Notes: generated from the letters alone by a model not told the origin. DNA of 64,000 nt from an uncultured Prevotella sp. (GCF_946407605.1 NZ_CAMJOS010000010.1:37661-101660), one strand, 5' to 3'; counted from the first letter of the stretch, positions 26,321 through 35,528 are shown. Numbers and translations: made by a program.

Positions 26321-27216
26321 ATGTAAATATAGGCGCATTGAAGCTGAAGAACCCCGTGATGACTGCCTCTGGAACCTTTGGCTATGGTCTTGAGTTCCAG
26401 GACTTTGTGTCACTTTCTGAGATTGGCGGCATCATTGTGAAGGGTACTACCCTGAAGCCCCGTGAGGGCAATGACTACCCCCGTATGGCAGAGACGCCGC
26501 AGGGCATGTTGAACTGTGTGGGACTGCAGAACAAGGGGGTGGATTATTTCTGCGAGCATATCTATCCCCAGCTGTTGCCTACTGGTGGTACGTATATCGT
26601 CAATGTCAGTGGCTCGTCGCCAGAGGATTATGCCGAGTGTGCCGCCCGTGTGGATGCTTTGGAGCATATTCCTGCTATAGAATTGAATATCTCGTGTCCT
26701 AACGTGAGAGACGGTGGTATGGCCTTCGGCGTGACCTGTGCAGGAGCCTCGAGTGTGGTGAAAGCGGTGCGTCAGGCTTATCATAAGACGCTGATAGTCA
26801 AGCTGTCACCTAATGTGACGGACATTACCGAGATTGCCCGTGCCGTAGAGGCTGAGGGTGCCGACTCCGTGTCGCTTATCAACACCCTGATGGGTATGGC
26901 TGTCGATATAGAGAAGCGTAAGAAGACCCTCTCTATCGGTACTGGCGGCTTGAGTGGTCCCTGTGTAAAACCTGTGGCCCTGCGTATGGTCAATCAGGTG
27001 GCTAAGGCCGTAAAAATCCCTGTGATTGGTTTGGGTGGTATCAGTAGTGCCACTGATGCTATCGAGTTCTTGATGTGTGGTGCTACTGCCATTGAGATTG
27101 GCACCGCCAACTTCCTCGATCCTGCTATTACTATCAAGGTACGCGACGGTATCAACGACTGGCTCGACAGTCATCATATCGCTGATATCAACGAGATTAT
27201 CGGAGCAATACAATAA
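26308..27216 (+). CDS. pyrD: dihydroorotate dehydrogenase B, catalytic subunit
   Basis: 302 residues, the usual class 1B length. Oxidises dihydroorotate to orotate using FMN and hands electrons to PyrK. Motifs: [12 protein letters not shown] near the start, a substrate-loop [32 protein letters not shown] with the class-1B catalytic Cys region, [10 protein letters not shown], and the phosphate-binding [19 protein letters not shown], then [10 protein letters not shown]. Overlaps pyrK by 13 nt, as expected for a heterotetramer partner. A pectate lyase gene begins 5 bp after its stop, an unusual operon companion. Confidence 0.95.
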   Translation: MAKLDVNIGALKLKNPVMTASGTFGYGLEFQDFVSLSEIGGIIVKGTTLKPREGNDYPRMAETPQGMLNCVGLQNKGVDYFCEHIYPQLLPTGGTYIVNVSGSSPEDYAECAARVDALEHIPAIELNISCPNVRDGGMAFGVTCAGASSVVKAVRQAYHKTLIVKLSPNVTDITEIARAVEAEGADSVSLINTLMGMAVDIEKRKKTLSIGTGGLSGPCVKPVALRMVNQVAKAVKIPVIGLGGISSATDAIEFLMCGATAIEIGTANFLDPAITIKVRDGINDWLDSHHIADINEIIGAIQ

Positions 27217-27221
27217 TTACT

Positions 27222-30200
27222 ATGAAATCTAATCTACTAATCGGTCTGATGCTGTTGATGGGCAGCATGACGTCCTCTTCCCAGCAGCTCGCATTTCCAA
27301 ATGCTCAGGGCTGGGGACGTTTCGCTACTGGCGGACGTTCTGGCTCTGTATATCATGTGACTAACCTCAATGATTCTGGCACTGGCAGCCTTCGTGATGC
27401 CGTGAGTCAGCCTAACCGCATCGTGGTGTTCGATGTGGCTGGCGTCATCCGCATCAACTCGCGCATGTCGTTTGCCAAGAACCTCTATGTGGCTGGTCAG
27501 ACCGCCCCTGGCGAGGGTATCACCGTCTATGGCGACGGCGTCACCTTCTCGGGTTCCGACAATATCATTGTGCGCTATATGCGTTTCCGAATGGGTGCTG
27601 TAGGTACCAAGGATAAGGATGCTGGTGGCATTGCCAATGGTCAGAACATGATCTTCGACCACTGCTCCTTCTCGTGGGGACAGGACGAGAACTTTTCCGT
27701 GAACTGGGATAACAAAGGCACCGCCCCCAAGAATATCACGCTGATGAACTGCATCGTGGGACAGGGTCTGATGACGCACAGTGCCGGCGGACTGATGCAG
27801 GGCGAGAATATCTCGCTCTATCGCATCCTGCTGGTCGACAATTCCACCCGTAATTTCAAGGTGAAGGGCGTGAACCAGTATGTCAACAACCTGGTTTATA
27901 ACTGGAAGAACTACGCCTATAACATGGGTGGCGACAGCGAGGGCGAGTCATTCGCCAACATCGAGTCGAACCTCTTTGTCAACGGGCCCGATGGCGGTGG
28001 CAACTGTCTGGACGGCGGTAATGCGAAGTTCCATTTCTATGGCGCAGACAACTGGCAGGACGCCAATCGCGACGGCATCCTGAATCCCACGGAGTTTACA
28101 GGTAATGGTGGTGGCGACAGACAGTCTTCGCCCTATGACTATCCCGCTTTGGAGAAATGGTCTGCTCGCGACCTTGTGGATAAGCTGATTCCTGAGGTGG
28201 GGGCCTCGTTGCCTTATCGCGACCTGGCCGACTGCTATATGGTTGAAGAGGTGCTCTCGTTTGGCAAGAAAGGTAAGCTCATCACCAACGAGAACGAGTT
28301 GCCTATCGGCGTGCCCACCCAGTGGACGATGTTTGCAGGCACCAAGCCTACAGATACCGATAATGACGGCATGCCCGACTGGTGGGAGGAGGCTAATGGC
28401 ACCAACAAGAACGCCAACGACGCGATGACTATAGCCGACAATGGCTATGCCAATATCGAGAACTATATCAACAGCATCACCAAGGCTAACCGTGAGTTCT
28501 TCCTGCGTGCTCCCTTGTTGCTGGAGCTTACCGCCTCGACGCCTAACAGTCTGACCCTCGCATGGGCCGACTATACCGAGGATGAGGATGGCTTTATCGT
28601 AGAGATCAAGCAGGACGGACAGTTCATGGAGGTAGGCCGTACGGCCAATTCTCAATTCTCAATTCTGAATTCTCAACACCCCTTACAGCCAGCCTCGACC
28701 TATGTGGTTCGCGTCTGTGCCTACAAGGGCGACCAGAAATCGGCCTATACGCCAGAGCTTACCGTGAAGACGCGTCCTGAGCAGACCGACCTCATCGACA
28801 TCGACGCCTTTACAGGGGAGGGTGAGGGAGAATGGCTCATCAATCCTACTGATGATCAGGTGATTACACTCACAGAGCCAACGCCAAAGACTGCCGTGGT
28901 GGTGCGTAGCGATGCCCATGTCACCATCGACGGCACAGGCTATATCAGCGGTTCTGCCTCCATGAATAAAGGTGGCGAGGGTACGCTGACCATCGCCAGC
29001 GGCCAGCATTATGAGGGTGCTACCGTATTACATGGCGGCATCTATGAGTTCTCGTCGCTGAAGAATGGCGAGGAGGCCAGCGGCCTGGGCATGAGTCAGG
29101 AGTTTGCACAGAACTGGGTGATGGACGGCGGTACCTATCGCTATACCGGCACCTCTACGGCCACCAACCGTTCTGCTCGTCTCTATGATGCCACCACCTT
29201 TGCTGTGGCTAACAAGAGTGCTGTGGTCACGATGAACGGCAGCATCGAGGGTAGCGGCGACCTCATCATCGATGGTGAGGGTACCGTAGGTGTCAACACT
29301 CCCAACTTCTTTACGTTTAACGGCGACGTCGTGATGAAGGGCGGTACGTTAAAGCTCAACAAACGTGAGATCTCCGAGGCTGGCATAGGTTCTGCCTCGA
29401 AACTCGTTGTTCTTGGTGGCACCTTTACTACTGTAGGCAAGAACGAGGGTAACATCACTTATAACTTCCCCATCGAGGTGCCCGAGGGTTCTAATGGTAC
29501 CGTCGATTTCGACCTCTGGAACTCTAATAAATGTAAGGTGTCTGGTAAGGGTACGCTGACGTGGAATGTCCATTATGTCCGTGAGTATATCGAGGGCAAC
29601 TGGGACAGCTTCACTGGCCGACTTATCGTCAAAGGTACGGGTAATGCTGGCTCCAGCCAGTTTGCCGTACGTAATGGCACGGGCATCAAGAACGCTACCC
29701 TGCAACTCAAGGGCAATGCCGCTGTTCATGGTGCTAAGACTAACTCGACGTATTACCTTGGCGGCCTCTCAGGCGATGCTTCTACCTTCCTCGCTGGCTT
29801 CGACGTGAAGACGGCAGGCAAGGGCACATGGGTTGTTGGTGGCGCTAATACTGACGAGACCTTCCGTGGTGTTATCAACGATTACGACCAGAAGAACTCT
29901 CATGCCGGCACCACGAATATTGAGAAGCAGGGCTCGGGCGACTGGCGACTGACGGGTGCTAACGTCTATAGCGGAACGACTGTGGTGGGCAAGGGCCGAC
30001 TCATTGTCAATGGCAGCCACACTGGTACTGGTGCTGTCACCGTGCGCACTGGTGCTACGCTGGCTGGTAGGGGCGCTCTCAAAGGTGCCGTCACCATTCA
30101 GAATGGTGGCATCCTGCAGGTGGGCGACACGCTGGCTACAGAAAAGGGACTGACATTCAATGGTGGACTGAAGCTCCAAAACGGTGCCATCCTGAAACTC

Positions 30201-30530
30201 AACGATAAGATGGCGGCTGTGCAGCGTACTGCTGGTACGACTATCAAGGTGTTCACGGGTACTGTTACTGGTACTTTCGCCGAGATTATTCCTGCTACAC
30301 CTGGTGAAGGTCAGCGTTGGGACACCTCCGAACTCTATACGAAAGGTATGCTGAAGGTGGCCGACGATACAGACAATATCACCAACCTGAAAGACCAGCA
30401 ACCTGTCAGTCGGGCATTTTATACCTTGTCAGGTGAAAGGGTCACATCGCCTACAAGAGGTGTTTATTTGATGATAACACGCTCTGAAGACGGACAAAAG
30501 GTGTCGAAGAAGATTTACATCAGGGACTAA
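27222..30530 (+). CDS. secreted multidomain pectate lyase (PL1-like)
   Basis: 1,102 residues. After a signal peptide, residues about 25-370 form a parallel beta-helix with PL1 pectate lyase marks (FPNAQGWGRFATGG, NDSGTGSLRDAV, IIVRYMRFRMG, IFDHCSFSWGQDEN). Then come a Ca-binding segment D-T-D-N-D-G-M-P-D-W-W-E, an FN3-like domain (about 430-510), and autotransporter-type beta repeats (GSGDWRLTGANVYSGTTVVG, AVTVRTGATLAGRG). The C-terminal tail (RAFYTLSGERVTSPTRGVYL ... KKIYIRD) resembles a type IX secretion signal. Cleaves homogalacturonan by beta-elimination. A heptamer array at 28646-28680 adds NSQFSILNSQH inside the FN3 domain. It begins 5 bp after pyrD. Confidence 0.88.
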   Translation: MKSNLLIGLMLLMGSMTSSSQQLAFPNAQGWGRFATGGRSGSVYHVTNLNDSGTGSLRDAVSQPNRIVVFDVAGVIRINSRMSFAKNLYVAGQTAPGEGITVYGDGVTFSGSDNIIVRYMRFRMGAVGTKDKDAGGIANGQNMIFDHCSFSWGQDENFSVNWDNKGTAPKNITLMNCIVGQGLMTHSAGGLMQGENISLYRILLVDNSTRNFKVKGVNQYVNNLVYNWKNYAYNMGGDSEGESFANIESNLFVNGPDGGGNCLDGGNAKFHFYGADNWQDANRDGILNPTEFTGNGGGDRQSSPYDYPALEKWSARDLVDKLIPEVGASLPYRDLADCYMVEEVLSFGKKGKLITNENELPIGVPTQWTMFAGTKPTDTDNDGMPDWWEEANGTNKNANDAMTIADNGYANIENYINSITKANREFFLRAPLLLELTASTPNSLTLAWADYTEDEDGFIVEIKQDGQFMEVGRTANSQFSILNSQHPLQPASTYVVRVCAYKGDQKSAYTPELTVKTRPEQTDLIDIDAFTGEGEGEWLINPTDDQVITLTEPTPKTAVVVRSDAHVTIDGTGYISGSASMNKGGEGTLTIASGQHYEGATVLHGGIYEFSSLKNGEEASGLGMSQEFAQNWVMDGGTYRYTGTSTATNRSARLYDATTFAVANKSAVVTMNGSIEGSGDLIIDGEGTVGVNTPNFFTFNGDVVMKGGTLKLNKREISEAGIGSASKLVVLGGTFTTVGKNEGNITYNFPIEVPEGSNGTVDFDLWNSNKCKVSGKGTLTWNVHYVREYIEGNWDSFTGRLIVKGTGNAGSSQFAVRNGTGIKNATLQLKGNAAVHGAKTNSTYYLGGLSGDASTFLAGFDVKTAGKGTWVVGGANTDETFRGVINDYDQKNSHAGTTNIEKQGSGDWRLTGANVYSGTTVVGKGRLIVNGSHTGTGAVTVRTGATLAGRGALKGAVTIQNGGILQVGDTLATEKGLTFNGGLKLQNGAILKLNDKMAAVQRTAGTTIKVFTGTVTGTFAEIIPATPGEGQRWDTSELYTKGMLKVADDTDNITNLKDQQPVSRAFYTLSGERVTSPTRGVYLMITRSEDGQKVSKKIYIRD
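28646..28680. repeat. AATTCTC heptamer array inside pectate lyase gene
   Basis: About four AATTCTC/AATTCTG units in frame at codons about 475-486, encoding N-S-Q-F-S-I-L-N-S-Q in an FN3 domain loop. Confidence 0.8.
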
Positions 30531-30534
30531 TAAA

Positions 30535-30625
30535 TAAGGGCTACCAATCGGTAGCCCTTAACCAACACAAAAACTAAACTAGACTTAACTAAAACAATTT
30601 AGACTTTCACAAGCCCACGATTGCA
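30535..30625 (-). ncRNA. candidate small RNA with its own promoter
   Basis: Leftward transcript predicted from the consensus promoter at 30631-30661 to the hairpin at 30537-30560, about 90 nt, between the converging pectate lyase and aroC genes. No open frame of note. The interior is A/T-rich with repeated TTTAGT/TTAAGT-like phrases. The hairpin is symmetric, so it may also end the pectate lyase transcript. Unproven. Confidence 0.45.
30537..30560. terminator. bidirectional hairpin after pectate lyase
   Basis: AAGGGCTACC / GGTAGCCCTT stem with a 4-nt loop, 7 bp past the stop. On the minus strand it is followed by ATTTATTA; the U-tract is weak on both sides. Confidence 0.75.
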
Positions 30626-30630
30626 TCTGC

Positions 30631-30661
30631 AAAGATAAAACAAAATTTTTATTCCGCAAAG
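30631..30661 (-). promoter_or_regulatory. orphan consensus promoter
   Basis: Minus strand TTTG (30661-30658), 19-bp spacer, TATCTTTG (30638-30631). Perfect match, but it faces away from aroC and no protein gene lies downstream on that strand. Confidence 0.65.
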
Positions 30662-30696
30662 AGTTTTCTCATATTTTTTGTATTTTTCTTGAAAAA

Positions 30697-31896
30697 CTAC
30701 CTATTTTGGTAGGCTTGATGACATAAAAAGGCATCTAAAATCACCATTGCAGCCATCGCCTCTACTACAGGTACCGCTCTTGGCAGGACGCAGGGGTCAT
30801 GACGTCCGCGGGCTGTAAAGGTGGTGGCGTTGCCTTCCAAATCAACCGTTTCCTGAGGACGGAGTAGGGTAGCCACTGGCTTGAAAGCCACACGGAAATA
30901 GATGTCCTGTCCGTTGCTGATACCGCCTTGAATGCCGCCGCTGTGGTTAGTGGCGGTTTTTAGTTTAGAGTTTAGAGTGTAGAGTTTAGAGTTTGCTGCC
31001 GCCACTCCTTCTGCGCCAGCCCCTGATTCGGTAGGAAATTCTTCACTCTTAACTCTTCGCTCGGCTTTGCCGCTTTGCTCCGCAAAGAACTCTTCACTCA
31101 AGAATACGTCATTTTGTTCCGATCCGCGTAGGCTGACGCCGGCGAAGCCCTCGCCATATTCAAAGCCCTTCACTGCGTTGATGCTCAACATCGCACTACC
31201 CAATTGGGCGTGCAGCTTGTCGAACTCCGGCTCGCCCAAACCTATGGGACAGCCTTTGATGACGCAGGTGATGACACCACCGATGGTGTCGCCTTCGGCC
31301 TTCACCTGTTCTATCAGGCGCTCCATCTCCTCGGCCTTGGCGGGGTCGGGACAGCGTACGCTGTTGGTCTCTGTCAGGTTCAGGTCGTAACGCTTGTAAT
31401 CACGGTCCAGGGCGATGTCGCCCACCTGTGAGGTATAGGCCTGAATGCTGATGCCCATCTGTCGCAGCACCAACTTAGCCAGCGCACCACCCACCACACG
31501 ACTGATGGTGATGCGAGCTGAAGAACGGCCACCACCGCGATGGTCGCGCGTACCATATTTATTATAGTAGGTGAAATCAGCATGTGAGGGACGGAAAAGT
31601 GTACGCAGGTTCTCGTAGTCCTGCGAGTGCTGGTTCTGGTTGCGTACGATGAAGCCGATGGGACAGCCCGTCGTCTTGCCTTCAAACACACCACTCAGCA
31701 GTTCCACCTCGTCGGCTTCCTGTCTTGACGTGGTAATCTTGCTCTGGCCCGGTCTGCGGCGGTTCAGCTCACTCTGGATGAACTCCATATCCACCTCAAT
31801 GCCTGCCGGCATACCGTCAACCACGCCACCGATGGCAGCACCGTGGCTCTCACCAAACGTGGTTAGCGTAAACAGATGTCCAAACGTATTCTTCAT
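30697..31896 (-). CDS. aroC: chorismate synthase
   Basis: 399 residues from ATG at 31896; the in-frame GTG just before it is part of the heptamer spacer. Converts EPSP to chorismate with reduced FMN, the last common step to aromatic amino acids. Motifs: [64 protein letters not shown] and [19 protein letters not shown]. Usual length is about 355-360; the excess is a segment at residues about 265-313 encoded by heptamer arrays and a two-hairpin element (30958-31105), inserted just before the conserved N-H-S-G-G-I-Q loop. All motifs remain intact. Downstream of slyD, separated only by a heptamer spacer. Confidence 0.95.
   Translation of the reverse strand: MKNTFGHLFTLTTFGESHGAAIGGVVDGMPAGIEVDMEFIQSELNRRRPGQSKITTSRQEADEVELLSGVFEGKTTGCPIGFIVRNQNQHSQDYENLRTLFRPSHADFTYYNKYGTRDHRGGGRSSARITISRVVGGALAKLVLRQMGISIQAYTSQVGDIALDRDYKRYDLNLTETNSVRCPDPAKAEEMERLIEQVKAEGDTIGGVITCVIKGCPIGLGEPEFDKLHAQLGSAMLSINAVKGFEYGEGFAGVSLRGSEQNDVFLSEEFFAEQSGKAERRVKSEEFPTESGAGAEGVAAANSKLYTLNSKLKTATNHSGGIQGGISNGQDIYFRVAFKPVATLLRPQETVDLEGNATTFTARGRHDPCVLPRAVPVVEAMAAMVILDAFLCHQAYQNR
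30958..31105. repeat. heptamer arrays and two-hairpin element inside aroC
   Basis: TTTAGAG units (30964-30998), then CTTCACT/CTTAACT units (31040-31056). A two-hairpin element sits at 31058-31087 (minus strand: GTTC, TTTGC-GGA-GCAAA, CGGC-AAA-GCCG, AGCG), followed by more CTTCACT (31088-31100). All in frame. Confidence 0.85.
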
Positions 31897-31922
31897 CACC
31901 TTTCACCTTTCACCTTTCACCT
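31897..31922. repeat. AAAGGTG heptamer spacer between slyD and aroC
   Basis: The slyD stop TAA is the first part of an AAAGGTG array (minus strand) that runs for about 3.7 units straight into the aroC ATG. Each unit contains an AAGG ribosome-site-like core. Confidence 0.85.
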
Positions 31923-32495
31923 TTAATGGCAACCGCATTCGCCGTTGCCGCAGTCTCCTCCGCAGTCACCACAGTGACCGCCGCAACCACCACACTCGTG
32001 ACTCATTTGGTTCAGCAGGTGCTGAATCTCCTCTTTCGTGGCGTCGCGGTTTTCCAGCACCTCACCCTTAAACTGCAGGGTCTTGCCTGCCAACGGGTGG
32101 TTGGTGTCGAGTGTCACAGCCTCGTTGTCCATGGCGATGACACGAGCCAGGAACCGCTTGTCCTCGTTGTCTGTCAGCGTGATGACGGCACCCTCGAAGA
32201 TATGATCGCTGTCGAACCTGCCGTCTATGTAGAACATCTCGCGCTTCATCTTGTGCACACCCTCCTCGTCGTAGTCGCCGAAGGCCTCGTCGGGCGTCAG
32301 CGTGAAGTCGAACTTCTCGCCCTGTGGCAACTCTATCATACGCTGCTCAAAGGTGTCGAGCGAGAATCCGAAGCCCGTGATAAAGCGGAAGGGGCGCTCC
32401 TGTTCCGTCTGTTCCTCCAGCTGTTTCTCGCCGTTGGCGTCGATGGAATAAAGTTGATAACTTACTGAGATGTACTTGCTTTGCTTATTGTCCAT
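31923..32495 (-). CDS. slyD: SlyD-like FKBP peptidyl-prolyl isomerase
   Basis: 190 residues from ATG at 32495; an earlier in-frame start lies upstream of the promoter. FKBP-type prolyl isomerase and chaperone with an insert-in-flap domain: ITGFGFSLDTFEQRMIELPQ, GEKFDFTLTPDEAFGDYDEE, LTDNEDKRFLARVIAMDN, TLDTNHPLAGKTLQFKGEVL. The tail is Cys/His/Gly-rich (H-E-C-G-G-C-G-G-H-C-G-D-C and on to C-G-C-H), a nickel/zinc-binding tail as in SlyD. Promoter box at 32535-32542. Likely cotranscribed with aroC. Confidence 0.92.
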   Translation of the reverse strand: MDNKQSKYISVSYQLYSIDANGEKQLEEQTEQERPFRFITGFGFSLDTFEQRMIELPQGEKFDFTLTPDEAFGDYDEEGVHKMKREMFYIDGRFDSDHIFEGAVITLTDNEDKRFLARVIAMDNEAVTLDTNHPLAGKTLQFKGEVLENRDATKEEIQHLLNQMSHECGGCGGHCGDCGGDCGNGECGCH

Positions 32496-32534
32496 TTTAT
32501 TTCTGGTTATGATAAGGGGTTTTATTTTTGGCCA

Positions 32535-32542
32535 CAAAGGTA
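32535..32542 (-). promoter_or_regulatory. -7 element of slyD-aroC
   Basis: Minus strand TACCTTTG, 40 bp before the slyD start. It directly adjoins the T-tract of the flavodoxin terminator. Confidence 0.75.
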
Positions 32543-32549
32543 ACAAAAA

Positions 32550-32579
32550 TTTCCGAGATTATTGCAAAAACCTCGGAAA
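32550..32579 (-). terminator. terminator of flavodoxin gene
   Basis: TTTCCGAG / CTCGGAAA 8-bp stem followed on the minus strand by TTTTTG. The slyD promoter starts in its tail. Confidence 0.8.
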
Positions 32580-32642
32580 TCTTCTACTTTTATGTGTTTT
32601 CTCCTTATTTCGTCGAACAGCCAGAGGCTGTCTCTGACAGAC

Positions 32643-33443
32643 TTAGCGAACCACCTGCGTAAACTCGGGCTTGGCGTCGGGAGCACTACCTACGATGACA
32701 TAGATGATCGAGGTAGACTCTTGGCCATCCATGCCACGACCCGTGACGGTGAATTTATAGTCGGTGCCATCAGGTGTGATGCGCTTGCCTACCGTCTGGG
32801 GTGTGCCCAAGGGGAACTGATAGCTGGAGCAGGCTTCATCGAAGATTTTACGCTCTGCATCGGTCACAGGCTGCTGGGCAGAGTAGTCGGGCAGTTTCTG
32901 TACCTTACCTTTCTTATAACCGTTCTCCTTCAGGAAACGGTCGAGTTCCTTTGCTGCTGAGGCTACACGGGCCGTACGAACACCATAACCCTCGCAAATG
33001 GTAGCTTTGGGCAGGGCCTTGCGCAGGGCGTCGCTCGATGTGTTCAGACCACCACTACCGAAGGTGCAGAAGGGTACGATCTTCTTACCGGCAAAGTCGT
33101 TCTCCTTCACCAGCGTGACGATAGGATTGGCGTAGGTGCCAAACCAGATGGGATAGCCCAGGAAGATAATGTCGTAGTCGGCAATCTTCTTTGTGAGCGC
33201 TTTCAGTGCGGGGTACTCACCGCTCTGCATCTCACGCTGTCCGCGTTGAATGGTTTCCTGGAAATTGCCTGAGTATGGCTCTACGGCCTCGATGCTCTCG
33301 ATGTCTGCACCTGTCTGCTTCTGCAGTTCCTCGGCAACGGCCTTCGTCGTGCCCGTCTCTGAATAATAGAGCACCAATAATTTCTGAGCTGATACAGTTG
33401 TCATAGCTGTCATAGCTGCAATGGTAAATAAAAGTTTCTTCAT
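32643..33443 (-). CDS. exported flavodoxin-like protein
   Basis: 266 residues from the ATG that begins a signal peptide (MKKLLFTIAAMTAMTTVSAQ). Flavodoxin fold with the FMN phosphate loop YYSETGTTKAVAEEL, FLGYPIWFGTYANPIVTLV and FCTFGSGGLNTSSDALRKAL. A C-terminal extension (about 180-266: SSYQFPLGTPQTVG, YKFTVTGRGMDGQ) lies beyond the flavodoxin fold. An exported flavodoxin would act as a periplasmic redox protein; partner unknown. Single gene with its own promoter (33497-33504) and terminator. Confidence 0.85.
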   Translation of the reverse strand: MKKLLFTIAAMTAMTTVSAQKLLVLYYSETGTTKAVAEELQKQTGADIESIEAVEPYSGNFQETIQRGQREMQSGEYPALKALTKKIADYDIIFLGYPIWFGTYANPIVTLVKENDFAGKKIVPFCTFGSGGLNTSSDALRKALPKATICEGYGVRTARVASAAKELDRFLKENGYKKGKVQKLPDYSAQQPVTDAERKIFDEACSSYQFPLGTPQTVGKRITPDGTDYKFTVTGRGMDGQESTSIIYVIVGSAPDAKPEFTQVVR

Positions 33444-33496
33444 AATTTGGTTTATTAATTTGTATGATCTCATCTCGTGAAAATAGATTTTCGCTG

Positions 33497-33504
33497 CAAA
33501 GATA
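33497..33504 (-). promoter_or_regulatory. -7 element of flavodoxin gene
   Basis: Minus strand TATCTTTG, 54 bp before the chosen start. Confidence 0.7.
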
Positions 33505-33586
33505 CAAAAAAGTATGAAAACGAATCACCTTTTTGACGAAAAACTGATCAGATTTACTGAACATAATGGCCAGTTCGCTGATTTTA

Positions 33587-33618
33587 TTTGGAAAATAGGT
33601 TTTATTATATTACCTTTG
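33587..33618 (+). promoter_or_regulatory. promoter of Cthe_2159-like lipoprotein gene
   Basis: TTTG at 33587-33590, a 20-bp spacer, and TACCTTTG at 33611-33618. It excludes the upstream in-frame start at 33514. Confidence 0.8.
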
Positions 33619-33645
33619 CTGCATGATATACTAAAACAGATAATT

Positions 33646-35400
33646 ATGAAGAAGACTTTGGTTTTTGCGATGCTTATAGCTTCTGTGGTAGCAATGACAT
33701 GCTGCACATCGGATGACCCGTTCCAGGAATATTACAATAACAATGAGTGGAACAACGGCGGTAACATGAGTAATGGAAATTCGGCCACCACGGGCGAGCT
33801 GACCTCGTTTGACGTCGCCATAGACAAGACAACGGCAGAGCCTGCGGACATTGCTACGGCTTCTTTCCCCGACGAGGAGGACGATCTGGCGAATAATGAC
33901 TTCTCGACAGAGGTTAGCATCGACATGTCTAATCCTGTGGCAAAGACGGAGAACGGCGTGGAGGTGACGGTCAACGGTGGTCACGTAACGGCGAATCATG
34001 GCTCTGAGAAGAAGGTGTGCTACGTGGTGAGCGGCACGACGACCAACGGTTCGCTGACCATCCTTGGCGACAAGAAATATGCCGTGAAACTCAGTGGCGT
34101 GAGCATCACCAACCCCGACTCGGCAGCGCTGAACCTGCTGAGTGGCAAGCGGGCCTTCATCATCCTGGCCGATGGCACCACTAACACCCTGGCCGACGGC
34201 ACAGGCGGATCGCAGAAGGGCGCACTCTACTGCAAGGGCAAGCTGCTGTTCAACGGCAGCGGTGCGCTGAGTGTCACGGGCAATAGCAATAACGGCATCC
34301 ATTCGGCCGACTATATCGCCTTCAGCAAGGGCTGCAACATCTATGTGAAGTCCACCGCCAACCACGGCATCAAGGCCAACGACGGCATCTACATCAACGG
34401 CGGCATCCTGAACGTGGAGGTCTCGGCTGCGGCGGCCAAGGGCATCAACTGCGAGAGTCATATTGTTGTCAACGGCGGACGTACCACCGTGATAAACACA
34501 GGCGACGGCACCTATGACACTGACGATAATGAGGCCAAGGGTGGGGCAGGCATCAAGGCTGACTCTACGTTGACCATGAATGGCGGCGAGCTGTGGCTGA
34601 AGAGCACAGGCTCAGGCGGCAAGGGCATCAATGTGGATATGGAAGCCACGTTTAATGGCGGTAGTGTGTATATCGTCACCACGGGCGGACAGTACAAGAG
34701 CAACAATGACACCTCGTCGCCCAAGGGCATCAAGGTCGATGGTAATATCACCGTTAGCGGAGGCCGTATCTGGGTGCGCACCAGCGGTACCAATGGCGAG
34801 GGCATCGAGACGAAGAAGGAACTAAGCATCACTGGTGGTGAGGTGGCCTCGTATGCCTACGACGATGCCATCAACTCGAAGAGTAATATGACCATCAGCG
34901 GTGGCTATGTCTATGCCCAGGGACAGAACAATGACGGACTGGATGCTAACGGCAACTGCTATATCAAGGGTGGCACCGTCTATGCCATCTGCTCCGGCTC
35001 TCCTGAGGTGGCCATTGATGCCAATACAGAGGGCGGCTACAAGCTCTACCTCACAGGCGGTACCATCGTTGCCGTGGGTGGACTGGAAAGTGGCAGCAGT
35101 CTGACGCAGTCCTGCTATCAGGCCTCGTCGTGGAGCAGTAACACATGGTATGCGATGACCATCGACGGCAGCACCTTCTCGTTTAAGACCCCTTCGAGTG
35201 GCGGTTCCGGTCTCGTAGTCAGCGGCGCCTCACAGCCCACACTCCTGTCGGGCGTCAGCGTCAGCAGCGGCACCTCATACTTCGGTGGTCTCGCCATCAC
35301 TGGCGGCACCGTCAGCGGTGGCACCAGCGTCATCCTCTCGTCCTATAGCGGAGGCAACGGCATGGGTGGCAATCCTGGCGGTCCTGGTGGCTGGCATTGA
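33646..35400 (+). CDS. carbohydrate-binding (Cthe_2159-like) lipoprotein
   Basis: 584 residues from ATG at 33646. The leader (MKKTLVFAMLIASVVAMTCC) has a lipobox-like M-T-C-C followed by T-S-D-D. The body is a right-handed beta-helix of short repeats (GIKANDGIYINGGILNVEVS, GIKADSTLTMNGGELWLKST, GIKVDGNITVSGGRIWVRTS), as in the Cthe_2159 carbohydrate-binding family (DUF4353). That family binds acidic plant polysaccharide with calcium and has lyase-like topology. Gly/Pro-rich C-terminus (GGNGMGGNPGGPGGWH). Likely a surface glycan binder; precedes the GH30-GH43 pair, which has its own promoter. Confidence 0.85.
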   Translation: MKKTLVFAMLIASVVAMTCCTSDDPFQEYYNNNEWNNGGNMSNGNSATTGELTSFDVAIDKTTAEPADIATASFPDEEDDLANNDFSTEVSIDMSNPVAKTENGVEVTVNGGHVTANHGSEKKVCYVVSGTTTNGSLTILGDKKYAVKLSGVSITNPDSAALNLLSGKRAFIILADGTTNTLADGTGGSQKGALYCKGKLLFNGSGALSVTGNSNNGIHSADYIAFSKGCNIYVKSTANHGIKANDGIYINGGILNVEVSAAAAKGINCESHIVVNGGRTTVINTGDGTYDTDDNEAKGGAGIKADSTLTMNGGELWLKSTGSGGKGINVDMEATFNGGSVYIVTTGGQYKSNNDTSSPKGIKVDGNITVSGGRIWVRTSGTNGEGIETKKELSITGGEVASYAYDDAINSKSNMTISGGYVYAQGQNNDGLDANGNCYIKGGTVYAICSGSPEVAIDANTEGGYKLYLTGGTIVAVGGLESGSSLTQSCYQASSWSSNTWYAMTIDGSTFSFKTPSSGGSGLVVSGASQPTLLSGVSVSSGTSYFGGLAITGGTVSGGTSVILSSYSGGNGMGGNPGGPGGWH

Positions 35401-35489
35401 TGACGTTTTTATTTGTGTTTTTAATCGGGAATTGAAGATTTGTGTCACAGTTTTGCTGTTGATAGAAAGAAAATGTGAAGATTTTGTTG

Positions 35490-35497
35490 TATCTTTG
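35490..35497 (+). promoter_or_regulatory. -7 element of GH30-GH43 operon
   Basis: TATCTTTG, 32 bp before the GH30 start. Confidence 0.7.
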
Positions 35498-35528
35498 CAG
35501 CACAAATCTGAAACAAAAACTTAAGGCA

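Noticed and set aside
31035..31105. CRISPR-like short repeats
   Set aside because: Units are 7 nt, contiguous and without spacers; no cas genes in the window.
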